Made by a program: the position numbers and the translations under genes
The notes under the pieces: generated by a model
Database searches by the model: none
What the model was told of the DNA's origin: nothing
Seen by the model: the letters and a program-made list of their open reading frames with translations, nothing else
DNA from: CALKYB01 sp964510575
Lineage (GTDB): Bacteria > Bdellovibrionota_C > UBA2361 > SZUA-149 > CALKYB01
Reading direction: 5' to 3'
Length of the DNA: 64,000 nt
Assembly: GCA_964510575.1 (NCBI GenBank)
Contig: CAZECN010000013.1
Location: 1-64,000, forward strand
Shown here: positions 15,746-24,999 of the stretch, piece by piece
How the letters are laid out: every line of letters starts with the position of its first letter
How positions within the stretch are numbered: position 1 is the first letter of the stretch

Positions 15746-18700
15746 ATGAAAATAAAACTTACTGAAAAAGACTCAAGCCAATTCGCCGCTGATAAATTGG
15801 CAACATATTACTCGAAGGGCTTACTTGTTCCTGAGAAGAAACCTTTCTTTTCAAAGCACAGCCATTCTACGGGAGCTTTTCTTGCGGTAGACGAGAGTGA
15901 GTTTATTCTTGACTCTGCTTCTCAAATTGCTTCTTTGGGGTTGGGCTATAACGCCGCCCCACTTTTTGGAGTTAGTCATCAGCTTGAAGCTTGGTTGAAT
16001 AACTCTCAGTCTGACTCTTGTTTAGAGCTTCGCTCAGCCTTTGAACGATTTCTTAAAAGAAAACTCGGTTGGGACAAGCTAGAAACTTTTCTTTGTAACT
16101 CTGGGGCTGAGGCTAATGAAATTGCATTAGGTCAATGTTTTCAGTCTCGTAAATCAAAAAAGGCTAGAAAGGTTTTAGCTTTTGAGGGTTCTTTTCATGG
16201 ACGCCTTTTGATTTCACTTTTTTCAACTTGGAATCCAAAAAAGCGAGAGCCTTTTCAGGTACCTGGTTTTGAAACTGAGTTCGTAGAGCCAGCTATTCTT
16301 GCTGGTGGAAATTTTGCTGAAATTAAAACACCAGATAACTGGGCTCTGGCTTGGAGTGAAGCTGCTAGCGAGAAATCTCTTCAGCAAAAATTAGACTCAA
16401 TGCTTGAAAGTGCTGACGAGCAGCTAAAAGCAGAGATTGATTCTTTGCTAAATACACGCAAGCAGCTAGCGAGCAGGGAAATTTTTGCTGTGATGGTTGA
16501 GCCAATGCAATGTGAGGGCGGAGATCGTTTTCTTTCAGGACGATTTTTCCAAGGTCTTTTGCTTCTTGCTCGTTCTTTTGACGTTCCTGTTATTGTGGAC
16601 GAGGTTCAAACTGGTTTTGGTCTGGGCGGGGAGTTCTTTTGGCATAGACTTTTTGAATTGGAGGATGAAACGGGGGAGGTTATCGCTCCTGATTTCGTGA
16701 CCTGCGCGAAGAAAGCCCAGGTAGGGATGGTGCTTTCTCATCAACCAGTCGAGTACCGAGAACAGTTTTCAGTTGCTTCTCTGGCTCGTGGCTTTATTCA
16801 AGGAACCGTGCTTGACCAATATCGTGGCAAGATTGATCTGCTTGAGAAGAAAACATCTTCTCTTTTGAAAAAGCTAGTTGAGAAACACGGTGAATTAATT
16901 GAAAGCCCTCGTGGAAAAGGCATGGCTTTTTCTTTCGATTTCAAAGATCCAGCTATTCTTGCAGACTTTATTAAGATTAGATTCAAACACGGGTTGCTTT
17001 ACTATACTGCTGGTACTCACACTGCTCGTTTCAGGAGCTCCTTAGCTTGGAAGGAAGGCACTCTTGAATTCTTCTTTAAAAAGCTAGATGCAGTTTTATC
17101 TGAACTGCGCGGTTTGGAAGTTCCGGAGGTAGAAGACTATTCAGTGACTAGAATAAATACATCCAGTCAGTATGGCTTTCATGGAGAGTTGGCTGGAGCT
17201 CAACTTAGAATCTACAAAGGGAACCAACCTCAGGATCAGCTTGCTTCTATTGAAAAGACTCTTGAAGAGATAGTGAGCTACTACCTAGGAGCAGATGCAA
17301 GTGATGTTGATGTGGAATTTATTACCACGGAGAATTACGACAAGTACCGAGATAAGATTATTCAAATAGAGGAAGAAGTATACGAGCCTCTTCGTAGAAC
17401 AGAAATAGAAGAGTTCGACATAGCCATTGAGGCTCCAAATGGAGTAGCCCTTGCTATTAATTTTCAGGGGAAAATGGCTGGAATTACTTTTGGTGCACCA
17501 CTTAAGCGTTACCCTACGCATAGGGGAGTTAGGAGAGATCCTTTCTATGACGACATAGATTCTGTCTATATGCTTGATGTGACCGTTCATCCTGAATTTC
17601 AAGGGATGGGATTGGGTAGAATTCTTAAATATGCATTTTGTCTTTATTCCCTAGAAAAAGGAGTAAACAGGATTGAAGGACGTAACAGGGATCGTTTGGC
17701 TCGAGGTATGTATGCAATTAACCTAGCTCTTGGTGCTAGAGAGTTGATGTACTTGGAAGAGGATTACCTAGATGATGAGGAGTTTAGGGACGCGATATAC
17801 TATACGATACCTCTTCGCTGGAGCAGACCGAAGCTTTCTCTTTCTAGCGCGATAGACTGTCCACTTTCAGAAGAAGCTCTCAGTGAGGAGTTTATTAAAA
17901 AAGCAATGCCGGGAATGATCAATAAGATTTCCCTTGGTAACTTTGTTAACGAGCAGTATCTTTCTAATTTGGAAAGATTTTCAGAACTTCTTCCAGAAGA
18001 ATTACGCCATTCATACGTTGCTAGTGGGCAGAGTGAATGCGTCGATAAAGTTTTTAAGTCTATTTGGCTTAGCGGAAACCATAAGACCAAGGTTTTAGGT
18101 TTTGAAAATATGTTTTTTGGAGAAGGTAGCTTTCTTTCCAGAGGCTTGTCTGGGCAAGGAGAAAGCATGTTCTCTGTGGAGCTTCTTCCGAATCCTACAA
18201 CCCAAGACCCTGACTCGGTTTTATCTGCAGTAGAGGATCGCTTGAAGGAAGGGGAGATCTCTTCAATTTACATTGAGCCAATGCCTCAACTCTCTATGGT
18301 GCCGGTGTCTGAAAGCTTTCTAAAAGAATTGAGAAGACTTTGTACGGAGCATCAAGTTGCCTTGGTTTTTAATGACACGGGGAGTCTTTTTAATAGATAT
18401 AGCTCTGACAGTTTTCTAGCTAGTGCTTCCTCTGTAACTCCTGACGCGGGCTTTTCTTTCTTGGGTGGACAAGTTGGAGTTTGCTACATGAGTGAGGCTC
18501 TTTACTGTACTGACCCCTTGAAGTTAATTTCTACTTGGGATGGAGATGAATTTTCTCTAGCTTCTTTTATCGAGGAGCTTGAGGTGCACAGCAAAAATAT
18601 TAAACAAAGATTAGAGAACAGAGATAAGTTTCACGCTCATCTGGAACAAGTTTTCAATGACTGCCAAGTCGAGCATAAGTCTTTGCATAAAGGCTATGGA

Positions 18701-18823
18701 CGTTTCCAAGGGAATGTTCCTTTGTCCTTAGCTCGTAAGTTCAAGACCGTTGATGGCTACAAATTAATTGCCCCAACGGATTGCGCAATTTCTAAGTTTT
18801 TAAATAGTTTAGAGGCGGAGTAA
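15746..18823 (+). CDS. Tripartite fusion: class III aminotransferase, GNAT acetyltransferase, pseudo-aminotransferase
   Basis: 1025 residues. Residues 1-460 are a class III PLP aminotransferase: SGAEAN (119-124), SFHGR (149-153), VDEVQTGFG (284-292), PLP Lys at K322 or K323 in CAKKAQVG, resembling lysine/ornithine-type enzymes. Residues 475-695 are a GNAT domain with acetyl-CoA motif QGMGLGR (619-625) and RNRDRLARGMY. Residues 705-1025 resemble a second aminotransferase with key residues lost: the PLP-binding Asp is Asn876, and the KK pair aligns with Leu906-Gly907 in PDAGFSFLGGQVG. The neighbours (KamA, CoA transferase, thiolase) suggest the GNAT acetylates beta-lysine at N6 and the N-domain transaminates the product. 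The third domain may complete a dimer-like fold. Assignment of substrates is inference. Confidence 0.88.
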   Translation: MKIKLTEKDSSQFAADKLATYYSKGLLVPEKKPFFSKHSHSTGAFLAVDESEFILDSASQIASLGLGYNAAPLFGVSHQLEAWLNNSQSDSCLELRSAFERFLKRKLGWDKLETFLCNSGAEANEIALGQCFQSRKSKKARKVLAFEGSFHGRLLISLFSTWNPKKREPFQVPGFETEFVEPAILAGGNFAEIKTPDNWALAWSEAASEKSLQQKLDSMLESADEQLKAEIDSLLNTRKQLASREIFAVMVEPMQCEGGDRFLSGRFFQGLLLLARSFDVPVIVDEVQTGFGLGGEFFWHRLFELEDETGEVIAPDFVTCAKKAQVGMVLSHQPVEYREQFSVASLARGFIQGTVLDQYRGKIDLLEKKTSSLLKKLVEKHGELIESPRGKGMAFSFDFKDPAILADFIKIRFKHGLLYYTAGTHTARFRSSLAWKEGTLEFFFKKLDAVLSELRGLEVPEVEDYSVTRINTSSQYGFHGELAGAQLRIYKGNQPQDQLASIEKTLEEIVSYYLGADASDVDVEFITTENYDKYRDKIIQIEEEVYEPLRRTEIEEFDIAIEAPNGVALAINFQGKMAGITFGAPLKRYPTHRGVRRDPFYDDIDSVYMLDVTVHPEFQGMGLGRILKYAFCLYSLEKGVNRIEGRNRDRLARGMYAINLALGARELMYLEEDYLDDEEFRDAIYYTIPLRWSRPKLSLSSAIDCPLSEEALSEEFIKKAMPGMINKISLGNFVNEQYLSNLERFSELLPEELRHSYVASGQSECVDKVFKSIWLSGNHKTKVLGFENMFFGEGSFLSRGLSGQGESMFSVELLPNPTTQDPDSVLSAVEDRLKEGEISSIYIEPMPQLSMVPVSESFLKELRRLCTEHQVALVFNDTGSLFNRYSSDSFLASASSVTPDAGFSFLGGQVGVCYMSEALYCTDPLKLISTWDGDEFSLASFIEELEVHSKNIKQRLENRDKFHAHLEQVFNDCQVEHKSLHKGYGRFQGNVPLSLARKFKTVDGYKLIAPTDCAISKFLNSLEAE

Positions 18824-18828
18824 GAAAA

Positions 18829-19923
18829 GTGAATTCAGGTTTTCCGGTTTTTAGTTACCAAGCTCATGACTCCTCACTAACTAGGGGTAAAAAGCATGGC
18901 GAACATTATAGAAGCCAAATTGCAGAGCTTGTGGAAATAAGACTCTCACTGCTTCGTGAACGTCGCCCGGACTTTTCGAAAGATTTGCTCGTGGAACTTG
19001 CTGACGCGCAGTGGAAAGTGACTGAGAGCTATGCTCCGGAAGTGCATCAAGAGCTTGAAGGAATCAGAGTTGGTGCAGGCTGTTCGGTATTCGATATTGT
19101 AGTTCTTAATAACTACACTGACTTTAGAGATATTCCACTACCGGAAGAAGGCTGCTCTACTGTCGCGGTTCGAAACAATAAAGATATTATCATGGGTTAC
19201 ACCTGGGATATGCATGGTAGTGCCAGAGATTACCTTTTAGCACTGGAGGTGCCAGCTAAAGGTGATGTTCCGGCTCAGGTAGTCTTCTCTGTGGTTGGTT
19301 GTTGCGGAATGTCCGGAGCGAACATGGCTGGTGCTGGGGTGACGATAAATAATCTAAATACCTCTGGAGCCAAACCATCACCGATGTGGCCGGTAGTGGT
19401 CAGAAAACTTTTGGAACATCGGTCGGTGAAAGAAATGGGGGCTCATCTCCAAAATGTAAAGATTGGTGGTGGCCGAGCTTACTTGATGGCAGATAGTTCA
19501 ACGGCAGAGATTTGGGAAGTTAGTCCTGACTATAAAGTACTTAATCAAAGTATTAGTTCGTCTCAAGCTGATTCTCGCCAGCAGATTTTTCACACCAACC
19601 ATTGTCTAAGCTCAGAGCTTCAAAGTGTTGAAGATAGCAATTCCCTTAGCTCTACAACTCACTCTCGGTATGATTTACTCAATAAGCTAGTGCCGGAAGT
19701 GAACTCTGAGGCAGATATGAGAGATCTTCTTGGTAGTCACAATGGAGAGCCCAAATCAATTTGTTCTCACTACCAGTCTAATAGCCAGGACCCTTCTCAG
19801 ACTTGCGGTGCTGGAATGATTGATTTCTCTTCCCAAAAGTTAAGCTTGTGGAGAGGCTGCTTAAAGTCGGAGTGCGGCATTCAGGAACATGGTTGGAAAC
19901 TAGGAGAGGAGACTAGTGAGTAG
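18829..19923 (+). CDS. C45-type Ntn hydrolase (acyl-CoA:6-APA acyltransferase-like), candidate deacetylase
   Basis: 364 residues of the isopenicillin-N acyltransferase (C45) family. These proteins self-cleave before a Cys that becomes the N-terminal nucleophile; here the site is EEGCSTVAV, Cys109. Other family blocks: GYTWDMHG, GCCGMSGANMAGAGVTINNL and TNHC. Bacterial members are usually amide hydrolases. It starts at GTG 18829, 5 bp after the fusion gene, and overlaps the next gene by 8 bp. In the proposed lysine route, one step needs hydrolysis of the acetamide of 4-acetamidobutyrate or its CoA ester, and this is the only hydrolase in the operon. That function is inferred from context, not motif. 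Confidence 0.8.
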   Translation: MNSGFPVFSYQAHDSSLTRGKKHGEHYRSQIAELVEIRLSLLRERRPDFSKDLLVELADAQWKVTESYAPEVHQELEGIRVGAGCSVFDIVVLNNYTDFRDIPLPEEGCSTVAVRNNKDIIMGYTWDMHGSARDYLLALEVPAKGDVPAQVVFSVVGCCGMSGANMAGAGVTINNLNTSGAKPSPMWPVVVRKLLEHRSVKEMGAHLQNVKIGGGRAYLMADSSTAEIWEVSPDYKVLNQSISSSQADSRQQIFHTNHCLSSELQSVEDSNSLSSTTHSRYDLLNKLVPEVNSEADMRDLLGSHNGEPKSICSHYQSNSQDPSQTCGAGMIDFSSQKLSLWRGCLKSECGIQEHGWKLGEETSE

Positions 19924-21106
19924 ACGCAACCATTTTATATCTTGGAGTAAACAGAACGGGCAAGCCTCTTTAGATGTTACAGCTGCCCGTGATTTTAGTT
20001 TTCAACTTAAATCAGGTGAGTGGGTGGATGATGGACTTTCCTGCTCCTATAACTGTGCTTTTGGATATTCAGAACAAAGAATTACCAAAAGAATTGCCGA
20101 AGTCTTAGAGGACTTTCCCTGTGCTTCTCCTAAATGGAACTTGCCATTTAGGGAAGAGCAAACGGAGCGCCTGTTAGATTTTATTGCCTTGGGGGAAGGA
20201 AGGATTTTTTACACAGTCTCTGGTGCAGAGGCCGTTGAAAACGCTCTGAAAATAGCCAGGCTTCGCCGTGATGCGGTAAAAGTTTTGTCTCGCTCGGCCT
20301 CTTATCATGGAGCTTCTTTGGGAGCGCTTTCAGTTGGTGGTGACTGGAGGACGGAAGCGGTTCAAACCTTTGAAGATTGGACAGTTAGAATTCCTGAGCC
20401 TTCGGAAGATATTGAGGGAGTCGAGTTAAGAAAGATAGTTGAGAGGGTGGGGGCTAAAAACATCGCAGCCATTTGTATGGAAACTGTTACTGGCTCCAAC
20501 GGCGTTTTTCAGGCACCAAATAGTTGGTGGCAGGCAGTTAAGCAGCTTTGCTCAGAGACAGGAATATATTTAATACTAGATGAGGTGACTTCAGGTTTTT
20601 ATAGATGTGGTGAGAACTTTGCGTTTAGCTCGCTCCCTGTAACACCAGAGATAGTTTGTTTTTCAAAAGCAATATCAGGTGGCTATTCTCCTTTTGGCGC
20701 GGTTTACGTATCTGAAGAAATCTCAGAGACTTTTACTGAACAAGTATTGCCTTGTGGAGGAACCAACTATGCTTCTCCAATAGGTATTGCAGCGATGGCT
20801 GGAGTAATGGATCTGTTTGAAGATCAAAGATCCCTAGAGTTGATTGCAGAGAATACTCGTAGTTTTGAAAAATTAGCTAAGGACTTGGCAAGTAATTCTT
20901 TAGTGGATCAAACTAGAGTGGTCGGAATGCTTGCAGCTTTTGATCTAAACCAAACCGCTCCCAGTTGGCGTGAGTTCATTGAGGCTGGTTTGCACTTAGG
21001 TCGAAGTGAAAAGAGGCTTATCCTTGCGCCACCACTCACAATGGATCCTGACACTCTTCGGCAAGTATTCGAAAAAGTAAATTCAGTTTTGGAGGAGAAG
21101 GCTTGA
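19916..21106 (+). CDS. Class III aminotransferase
   Basis: 396 residues, slightly short for the class. Motifs: TVSGAEAVENALKIAR, SASYHGASLG, ILDEVTSGFYRCG (PLP Asp) and the PLP Lys in CFSKAISGGYSPFGAV. It is independent of the two aminotransferase-like domains in the fusion protein. In this operon it could act on N6-acetyl-beta-lysine or on 4-aminobutyrate. The second role (GABA to succinate semialdehyde) fits the dehydrogenase encoded later. It starts at GTG 19916 behind AGGAGAGGA and overlaps the previous gene by 8 bp; its own stop overlaps the next start (TTGA). Confidence 0.85.
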   Translation: MSRRNHFISWSKQNGQASLDVTAARDFSFQLKSGEWVDDGLSCSYNCAFGYSEQRITKRIAEVLEDFPCASPKWNLPFREEQTERLLDFIALGEGRIFYTVSGAEAVENALKIARLRRDAVKVLSRSASYHGASLGALSVGGDWRTEAVQTFEDWTVRIPEPSEDIEGVELRKIVERVGAKNIAAICMETVTGSNGVFQAPNSWWQAVKQLCSETGIYLILDEVTSGFYRCGENFAFSSLPVTPEIVCFSKAISGGYSPFGAVYVSEEISETFTEQVLPCGGTNYASPIGIAAMAGVMDLFEDQRSLELIAENTRSFEKLAKDLASNSLVDQTRVVGMLAAFDLNQTAPSWREFIEAGLHLGRSEKRLILAPPLTMDPDTLRQVFEKVNSVLEEKA

Positions 21107-21804
21107 AAGCTGTGAAGACAAAAGTATTTGATGATGCCTCTTCAGCTCTTCATGATCTGAAGGACGGAATGAGAATTATGAGCGGGGGATTTGGGCTTTG
21201 TGGTATTCCTGAGAATAGCATCGAACAGGTTTTGGCCTCTGGTGTGAAAGATCTAACTGCGATTTCTAATAACATTGGAAATTCCGGGCGAGGCTTAGCC
21301 AAGCTTTTAAAAACGAAACAGATTTCAGCCGCAGTTTGTAGCTATGTAGGAGGAAACCCTGACCTCGAGCAACAGATGTTGGCTGGAGAAGTAGAAGTGG
21401 AACTGGTTCCACAAGGTACTTTCAGTGAAAGAATTAGAGCTGCGGGTATGGGTATAAGGGGTTTTTATACTCCAGCCGGGGCCGGTACTCCAATAGCCGA
21501 AGGTAGAGAAACCAGAATGTTTGACCGTGAGTGTCTTTTTGAAGTTCCTCTCGAGGCTGATTTAGCAATCATCAAAGCTGAGAAGGGCGATAGATATGGA
21601 AATCTTTGGTTTAAGGAAGCTGCTAGAAATTTTTCACCGTTGATGGCGATGGCAGCAAAATTAACAGTTGTAGAAGTTGAGCAGCTCGTTGAGTTAGGGG
21701 AGATCGAAGCTGAATCTGTTCATCTCCCTGGGTTGTTTGTCGATAGAATTTACCAAGGTTCGAACTACGCAAATGACATTGAGTTTGAACTATTATCTGA
21801 GTGA
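21103..21804 (+). CDS. 3-oxoacid CoA-transferase, subunit A
   Basis: 233 residues. Signature GGFGLCGIPENSIEQ and the block FYTPAGAGTPIAEG identify the A subunit of family I CoA transferases (ScoA/AtoD group). It transfers CoA, usually from succinyl-CoA or acetyl-CoA, to a 3-oxo acid. Start TTG 21103 is set by GGAGGAG upstream and overlaps the aminotransferase stop. The B subunit is at 23202, separated from A by kamA, an unusual split for subunits normally adjacent. Proposed substrate in this route: 3-oxo-6-acetamidohexanoate. Confidence 0.9.
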   Translation: MKAVKTKVFDDASSALHDLKDGMRIMSGGFGLCGIPENSIEQVLASGVKDLTAISNNIGNSGRGLAKLLKTKQISAAVCSYVGGNPDLEQQMLAGEVEVELVPQGTFSERIRAAGMGIRGFYTPAGAGTPIAEGRETRMFDRECLFEVPLEADLAIIKAEKGDRYGNLWFKEAARNFSPLMAMAAKLTVVEVEQLVELGEIEAESVHLPGLFVDRIYQGSNYANDIEFELLSE

Positions 21805-21814
21805 GATTCAAAAT

Positions 21815-23200
21815 ATGAATAGCGACGAAATGGAAAAAATTACTAATCACAGAGAGTTTCGAGACGACGAGTTTTGGAGAGAGATTCCAGCATGGAAAGA
21901 TGTTTCCAGAGAGCAATTCGCGGATCACAAATGGCAGTCTAAGAACTCGATAATCAAGCTCAAGCATGTGAAAGAGGTTCTTGGAAGTCGAGTTAGTGAA
22001 GCAACCATTGCAGACATTGAGGCTGCTTTGAAGATTGCTCCTATGAACGTCCGGATTACCCCTTATGTTTTTGCGTTGATCGACTGGGATGATCCAGCAA
22101 ATGACCCACTGAGAAGACAGTTTCTGCCTTTTGCTTCTCAAATGTTGCCGAACCATCCATTCTACATGGAAGACTCTTTGCATGAGGACGTGGACTCTCC
22201 TGTTTCAATGTTGACTCATCGTTATCCGGACAAAGTCTTGTTTTTACCATTAACTACCTGTCCAGTTTATTGTGCCTACTGCACTAGAAGTAGAATAATT
22301 GGTGGCTCAACTTCTAGTATTGAAAAAGATACCTACGGAGCAAACCCCAAGCTTTGGGACGCTGCGTTCGAGTATTTGAGAAATCACCCCGAGATTGAAG
22401 ATGTGGTTATCTCTGGCGGAGACTCTTACAACCTTCAAGCCTCTCAAATTAGGCATATTGGGGAATCTTTGTTGGATATCCCAAATATTCGAAGGATTCG
22501 CTATGCTACAAAAGGTATAGCGATCTTTCCGATGAAGATTCTTACTGATGATGATTGGGTTCAGGCAATAGTTGATGTTCAGAAACTTGGAAGAGAAAAG
22601 GGTAAGGCAGTTGTTATTCATACTCACTTCTCTAGCCCGAGAGAAATCACTGAATGGTCTCGTCAAGCTATGGATCGACTCTTTTCAGAAGGAGTGATTG
22701 TTAGAAACCAGGCAGTTTTGCAAAGTGATGTTAACAATGATGTTGATATTATGACCACGCTTACAAGGAAGCTTGGATACATTAATATTCAGCCTTACTA
22801 TGTCTATATGCATGATATGGTTCCTAACTGTGAGCGGTTTCGAACTACACTAGAAGAAGGTGTTGAGCTTGAGAAAGCTGTAAGAGGAACCACTGCAGGT
22901 TTTAATACTCCTAGGTTTGTTTGTGATGTTCCTGGTGGGGGCGGTAAAAGAAATATCGCATCTTATGAGTACTACGACCGTGAAACAGGGATTTCCGTTT
23001 GGCGAGCACCAGAGGTAAAACCAGGAGAGTTATTTCTATATTTCGACCCTATTCATAAATTGGCAGCCTATGCTCAAAAGCGCTGGGCTATTGAGAAAGA
23101 AAGAAGGGTTATGGTTAGGGATGCGCTTTCTAGAGTTGAGCCAGATTTAGGTTCGATTAAAAAAGAAACTCTCAGGGAAAGGTTTGGTTTAAATATCTAA
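21815..23200 (+). CDS. kamA: Lysine 2,3-aminomutase (radical SAM, PLP)
   Basis: 461 residues from ATG 21815; this start leaves a 10-bp gap after the CoA transferase, whereas the upstream ATG 21737 would overlap it by 68 bp. The radical-SAM cluster motif is C149-x3-C153-x2-C156 (TTCPVYCAYCTRSR). The PLP Lys is K378 in DVPGGGGK. The two Asp that hold the substrate epsilon-amine in the clostridial enzyme are present at D334 (YMHDM) and D371 (VCDVPGG); in glutamate 2,3-aminomutase these are replaced. So L-lysine to L-beta-lysine is the likely reaction. It needs reduced flavodoxin or ferredoxin. The oxidase genes in the window imply an aerobic host, unlike classical lysine fermenters. Confidence 0.93.
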   Translation: MNSDEMEKITNHREFRDDEFWREIPAWKDVSREQFADHKWQSKNSIIKLKHVKEVLGSRVSEATIADIEAALKIAPMNVRITPYVFALIDWDDPANDPLRRQFLPFASQMLPNHPFYMEDSLHEDVDSPVSMLTHRYPDKVLFLPLTTCPVYCAYCTRSRIIGGSTSSIEKDTYGANPKLWDAAFEYLRNHPEIEDVVISGGDSYNLQASQIRHIGESLLDIPNIRRIRYATKGIAIFPMKILTDDDWVQAIVDVQKLGREKGKAVVIHTHFSSPREITEWSRQAMDRLFSEGVIVRNQAVLQSDVNNDVDIMTTLTRKLGYINIQPYYVYMHDMVPNCERFRTTLEEGVELEKAVRGTTAGFNTPRFVCDVPGGGGKRNIASYEYYDRETGISVWRAPEVKPGELFLYFDPIHKLAAYAQKRWAIEKERRVMVRDALSRVEPDLGSIKKETLRERFGLNI

Positions 23201-23201
23201 T

Positions 23202-23825
23202 ATGAGTTGGTCAAAAGAAGAAATGGCCGATCAGATAGTTTCTCTTCTATCTCCAGGCTCTAGCATAAACCTTGGTATCGGAATGCCTACGCTGGTAGCC
23301 GAGAGAATTCCAAGTGAGATGGGTATTTATATCCACTCAGAGAATGGGCTTCTTGGAATTGAAGGTAGACCAACTAAGGAGACAGTCTCACCAACTCTGA
23401 TTAATGCCGGCAAGGAAACTGTAAGTATCAGACAGGGCTCTAGCTTTTTTGATAGCGCCTTGAGTTTTGGAATGATTCGTGGGGGACACTTGGACGCTTG
23501 CGTTCTTGGGGCTATGGAAGTTGATGTTGAAGGGTCGCTGGCCAATTGGATGATTCCTGGTAAGAAAGTGACAGGTATGGGAGGAGCGATGGACCTAGTT
23601 CACGGTTCTAAAAACACAATTGCCATGCTCAATCACTTTACAAAAAAGGGTCAGTCTAAGTTAGTTAAAAAATGTGCTTTGCCCCTCACTGGACAAGGGG
23701 TAATTGATACAATCGTTAGCTCCTGCGGAGTATTCGAGCCCAAAGGAGAGAAATTTAAAATATTGAAACTCGCCCCTGGTCTTAGCCAAGATGATCTAGG
23801 TATCGAAAAGAATTTATTAGAATAG
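23202..23825 (+). CDS. 3-oxoacid CoA-transferase, subunit B
   Basis: 207 residues, starting 1 bp after the kamA stop (TAATATG). The catalytic Glu lies in HSENGLLGIE, with INLGIGMPTLVAERIP upstream and GAMEVD and GMGGAMDLVHG downstream, all standard for the B subunit of family I CoA transferases. It pairs with the A subunit at 21103. Together they should form a cytosolic heterotetramer that makes the CoA ester of a 3-oxo acid, ready for thiolysis by the next gene's product. Confidence 0.92.
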   Translation: MSWSKEEMADQIVSLLSPGSSINLGIGMPTLVAERIPSEMGIYIHSENGLLGIEGRPTKETVSPTLINAGKETVSIRQGSSFFDSALSFGMIRGGHLDACVLGAMEVDVEGSLANWMIPGKKVTGMGGAMDLVHGSKNTIAMLNHFTKKGQSKLVKKCALPLTGQGVIDTIVSSCGVFEPKGEKFKILKLAPGLSQDDLGIEKNLLE

Positions 23826-23850
23826 AACTGTAGCAACTGAAGGAAAAACA

Positions 23851-24987
23851 ATGAGCAAGCCCTTTTTTACTGCTGGACTTAGAACTCCTTTCGCAAGAGC
23901 TTTCAAAGGCGATTATAAAGATATTCGGCCAGATGATCTTCTTCTGGAGCTGATCAATGCTCAGAAAGAGAAGAACAAAGCTCTTTGGGCTAGAGGAGTT
24001 AGTGATTTTATAGTTGGCTGTGCTTATCCTGAGGGGGAGCAAGGTTACAATATTGCTCGCATGGTCTCGTTAGGTTCTGGACTGAATGCTCCGGGTTTAA
24101 CGGTGAACAGACTTTGCGCAAGTTCTCTAGAAGCTGTTGCAATTGCGGCATTGAGAGTTAAAGCTGGTTGGGGTGATCTTTACCTCACTGGTGGTATCGA
24201 GTCGATGAGCCGTATACCAAGAGGTGGTGCAGGATTTTCGCCAAGTGAAAAAGTTCAGCAAGCATCATCTGAAGCATATATTCAAATGGGATTTACGGCT
24301 GAGAATGTCGCTAAGGAATTTCCAACTGTCTCAAGAGCGGAGCAGGAAAAATTAGCTGGTAAAAGTCATGAATTGGCTGACCAAGCTTGGAAGGATGGTC
24401 ACTACCAACAAATGATTCATCCCTACTTGATTGAAAAAGATCAGTTTATTCGAGTTCCAGTAAATTACGAAAAAATATCTAGTTTGCCCCCTGCATTCAA
24501 AGAGGATGGTGTGATTACTGCTGCCACGAGCTCTCCATTAACTGACGGGGCTACCAGTGGATGGGTAGCTTCTGAGGAGGTATTGAAAGAGCATGGATAT
24601 CAAGATGGCTTGGAAATTGAACACGCAAGCTGGGGACATGTAGCTCCAGAGGTGATGGGTATGGGTCCAGTGCCGGCTGTACAAAACTTGATTAAAGAAA
24701 CAGGTATTTCTCTCGATGAAATCTCAGCATTTGAAATAAACGAAGCTTTTGCTGTTCAGGTTTTAGCTTCTGGTTCTGAGCTTGGTTTAGACATGGCTAA
24801 AGTAAATGCTTGGGGTGGAGCTATGGCTTTAGGACATCCTCTTGGAGCAAGTGGACTAAGGTTAGTGATGACCTTGCACGGAAGGCTTCGAGATCTGGGA
24901 GAGGACGGAGCAAGAGGAATTGCTACGCTTTGTGTTGGCGGAGGACAGGGAATGGCATTGTTGTGTCGCTATAAGAAATTTCAATAG
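23851..24987 (+). CDS. Thiolase (acetyl-CoA C-acyltransferase)
   Basis: 378 residues. Active-site Cys in VNRLCASSLEA (about residue 88), His in GGAMALGHPLGASG and the C-terminal Cys in ATLCVGGGQGMA. ISAFEINEAFAVQ is the standard NEAF block. It cleaves a 3-oxoacyl-CoA with CoA to give acetyl-CoA and an acyl-CoA shortened by two carbons. In this operon the expected substrate is 3-oxo-6-acetamidohexanoyl-CoA, giving 4-acetamidobutyryl-CoA. Reads in sequence with the CoA-transferase B subunit (25-bp gap, GAAGGA ribosome site). Confidence 0.92.
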   Translation: MSKPFFTAGLRTPFARAFKGDYKDIRPDDLLLELINAQKEKNKALWARGVSDFIVGCAYPEGEQGYNIARMVSLGSGLNAPGLTVNRLCASSLEAVAIAALRVKAGWGDLYLTGGIESMSRIPRGGAGFSPSEKVQQASSEAYIQMGFTAENVAKEFPTVSRAEQEKLAGKSHELADQAWKDGHYQQMIHPYLIEKDQFIRVPVNYEKISSLPPAFKEDGVITAATSSPLTDGATSGWVASEEVLKEHGYQDGLEIEHASWGHVAPEVMGMGPVPAVQNLIKETGISLDEISAFEINEAFAVQVLASGSELGLDMAKVNAWGGAMALGHPLGASGLRLVMTLHGRLRDLGEDGARGIATLCVGGGQGMALLCRYKKFQ

Positions 24988-24999
24988 AGGAAATAAGTT

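Noticed and set aside
21737..21814. N-terminal extension of KamA
   Set aside because: It overlaps the CoA-transferase A gene by 68 bp and has no clear ribosome site; the ATG at 21815 fits better.
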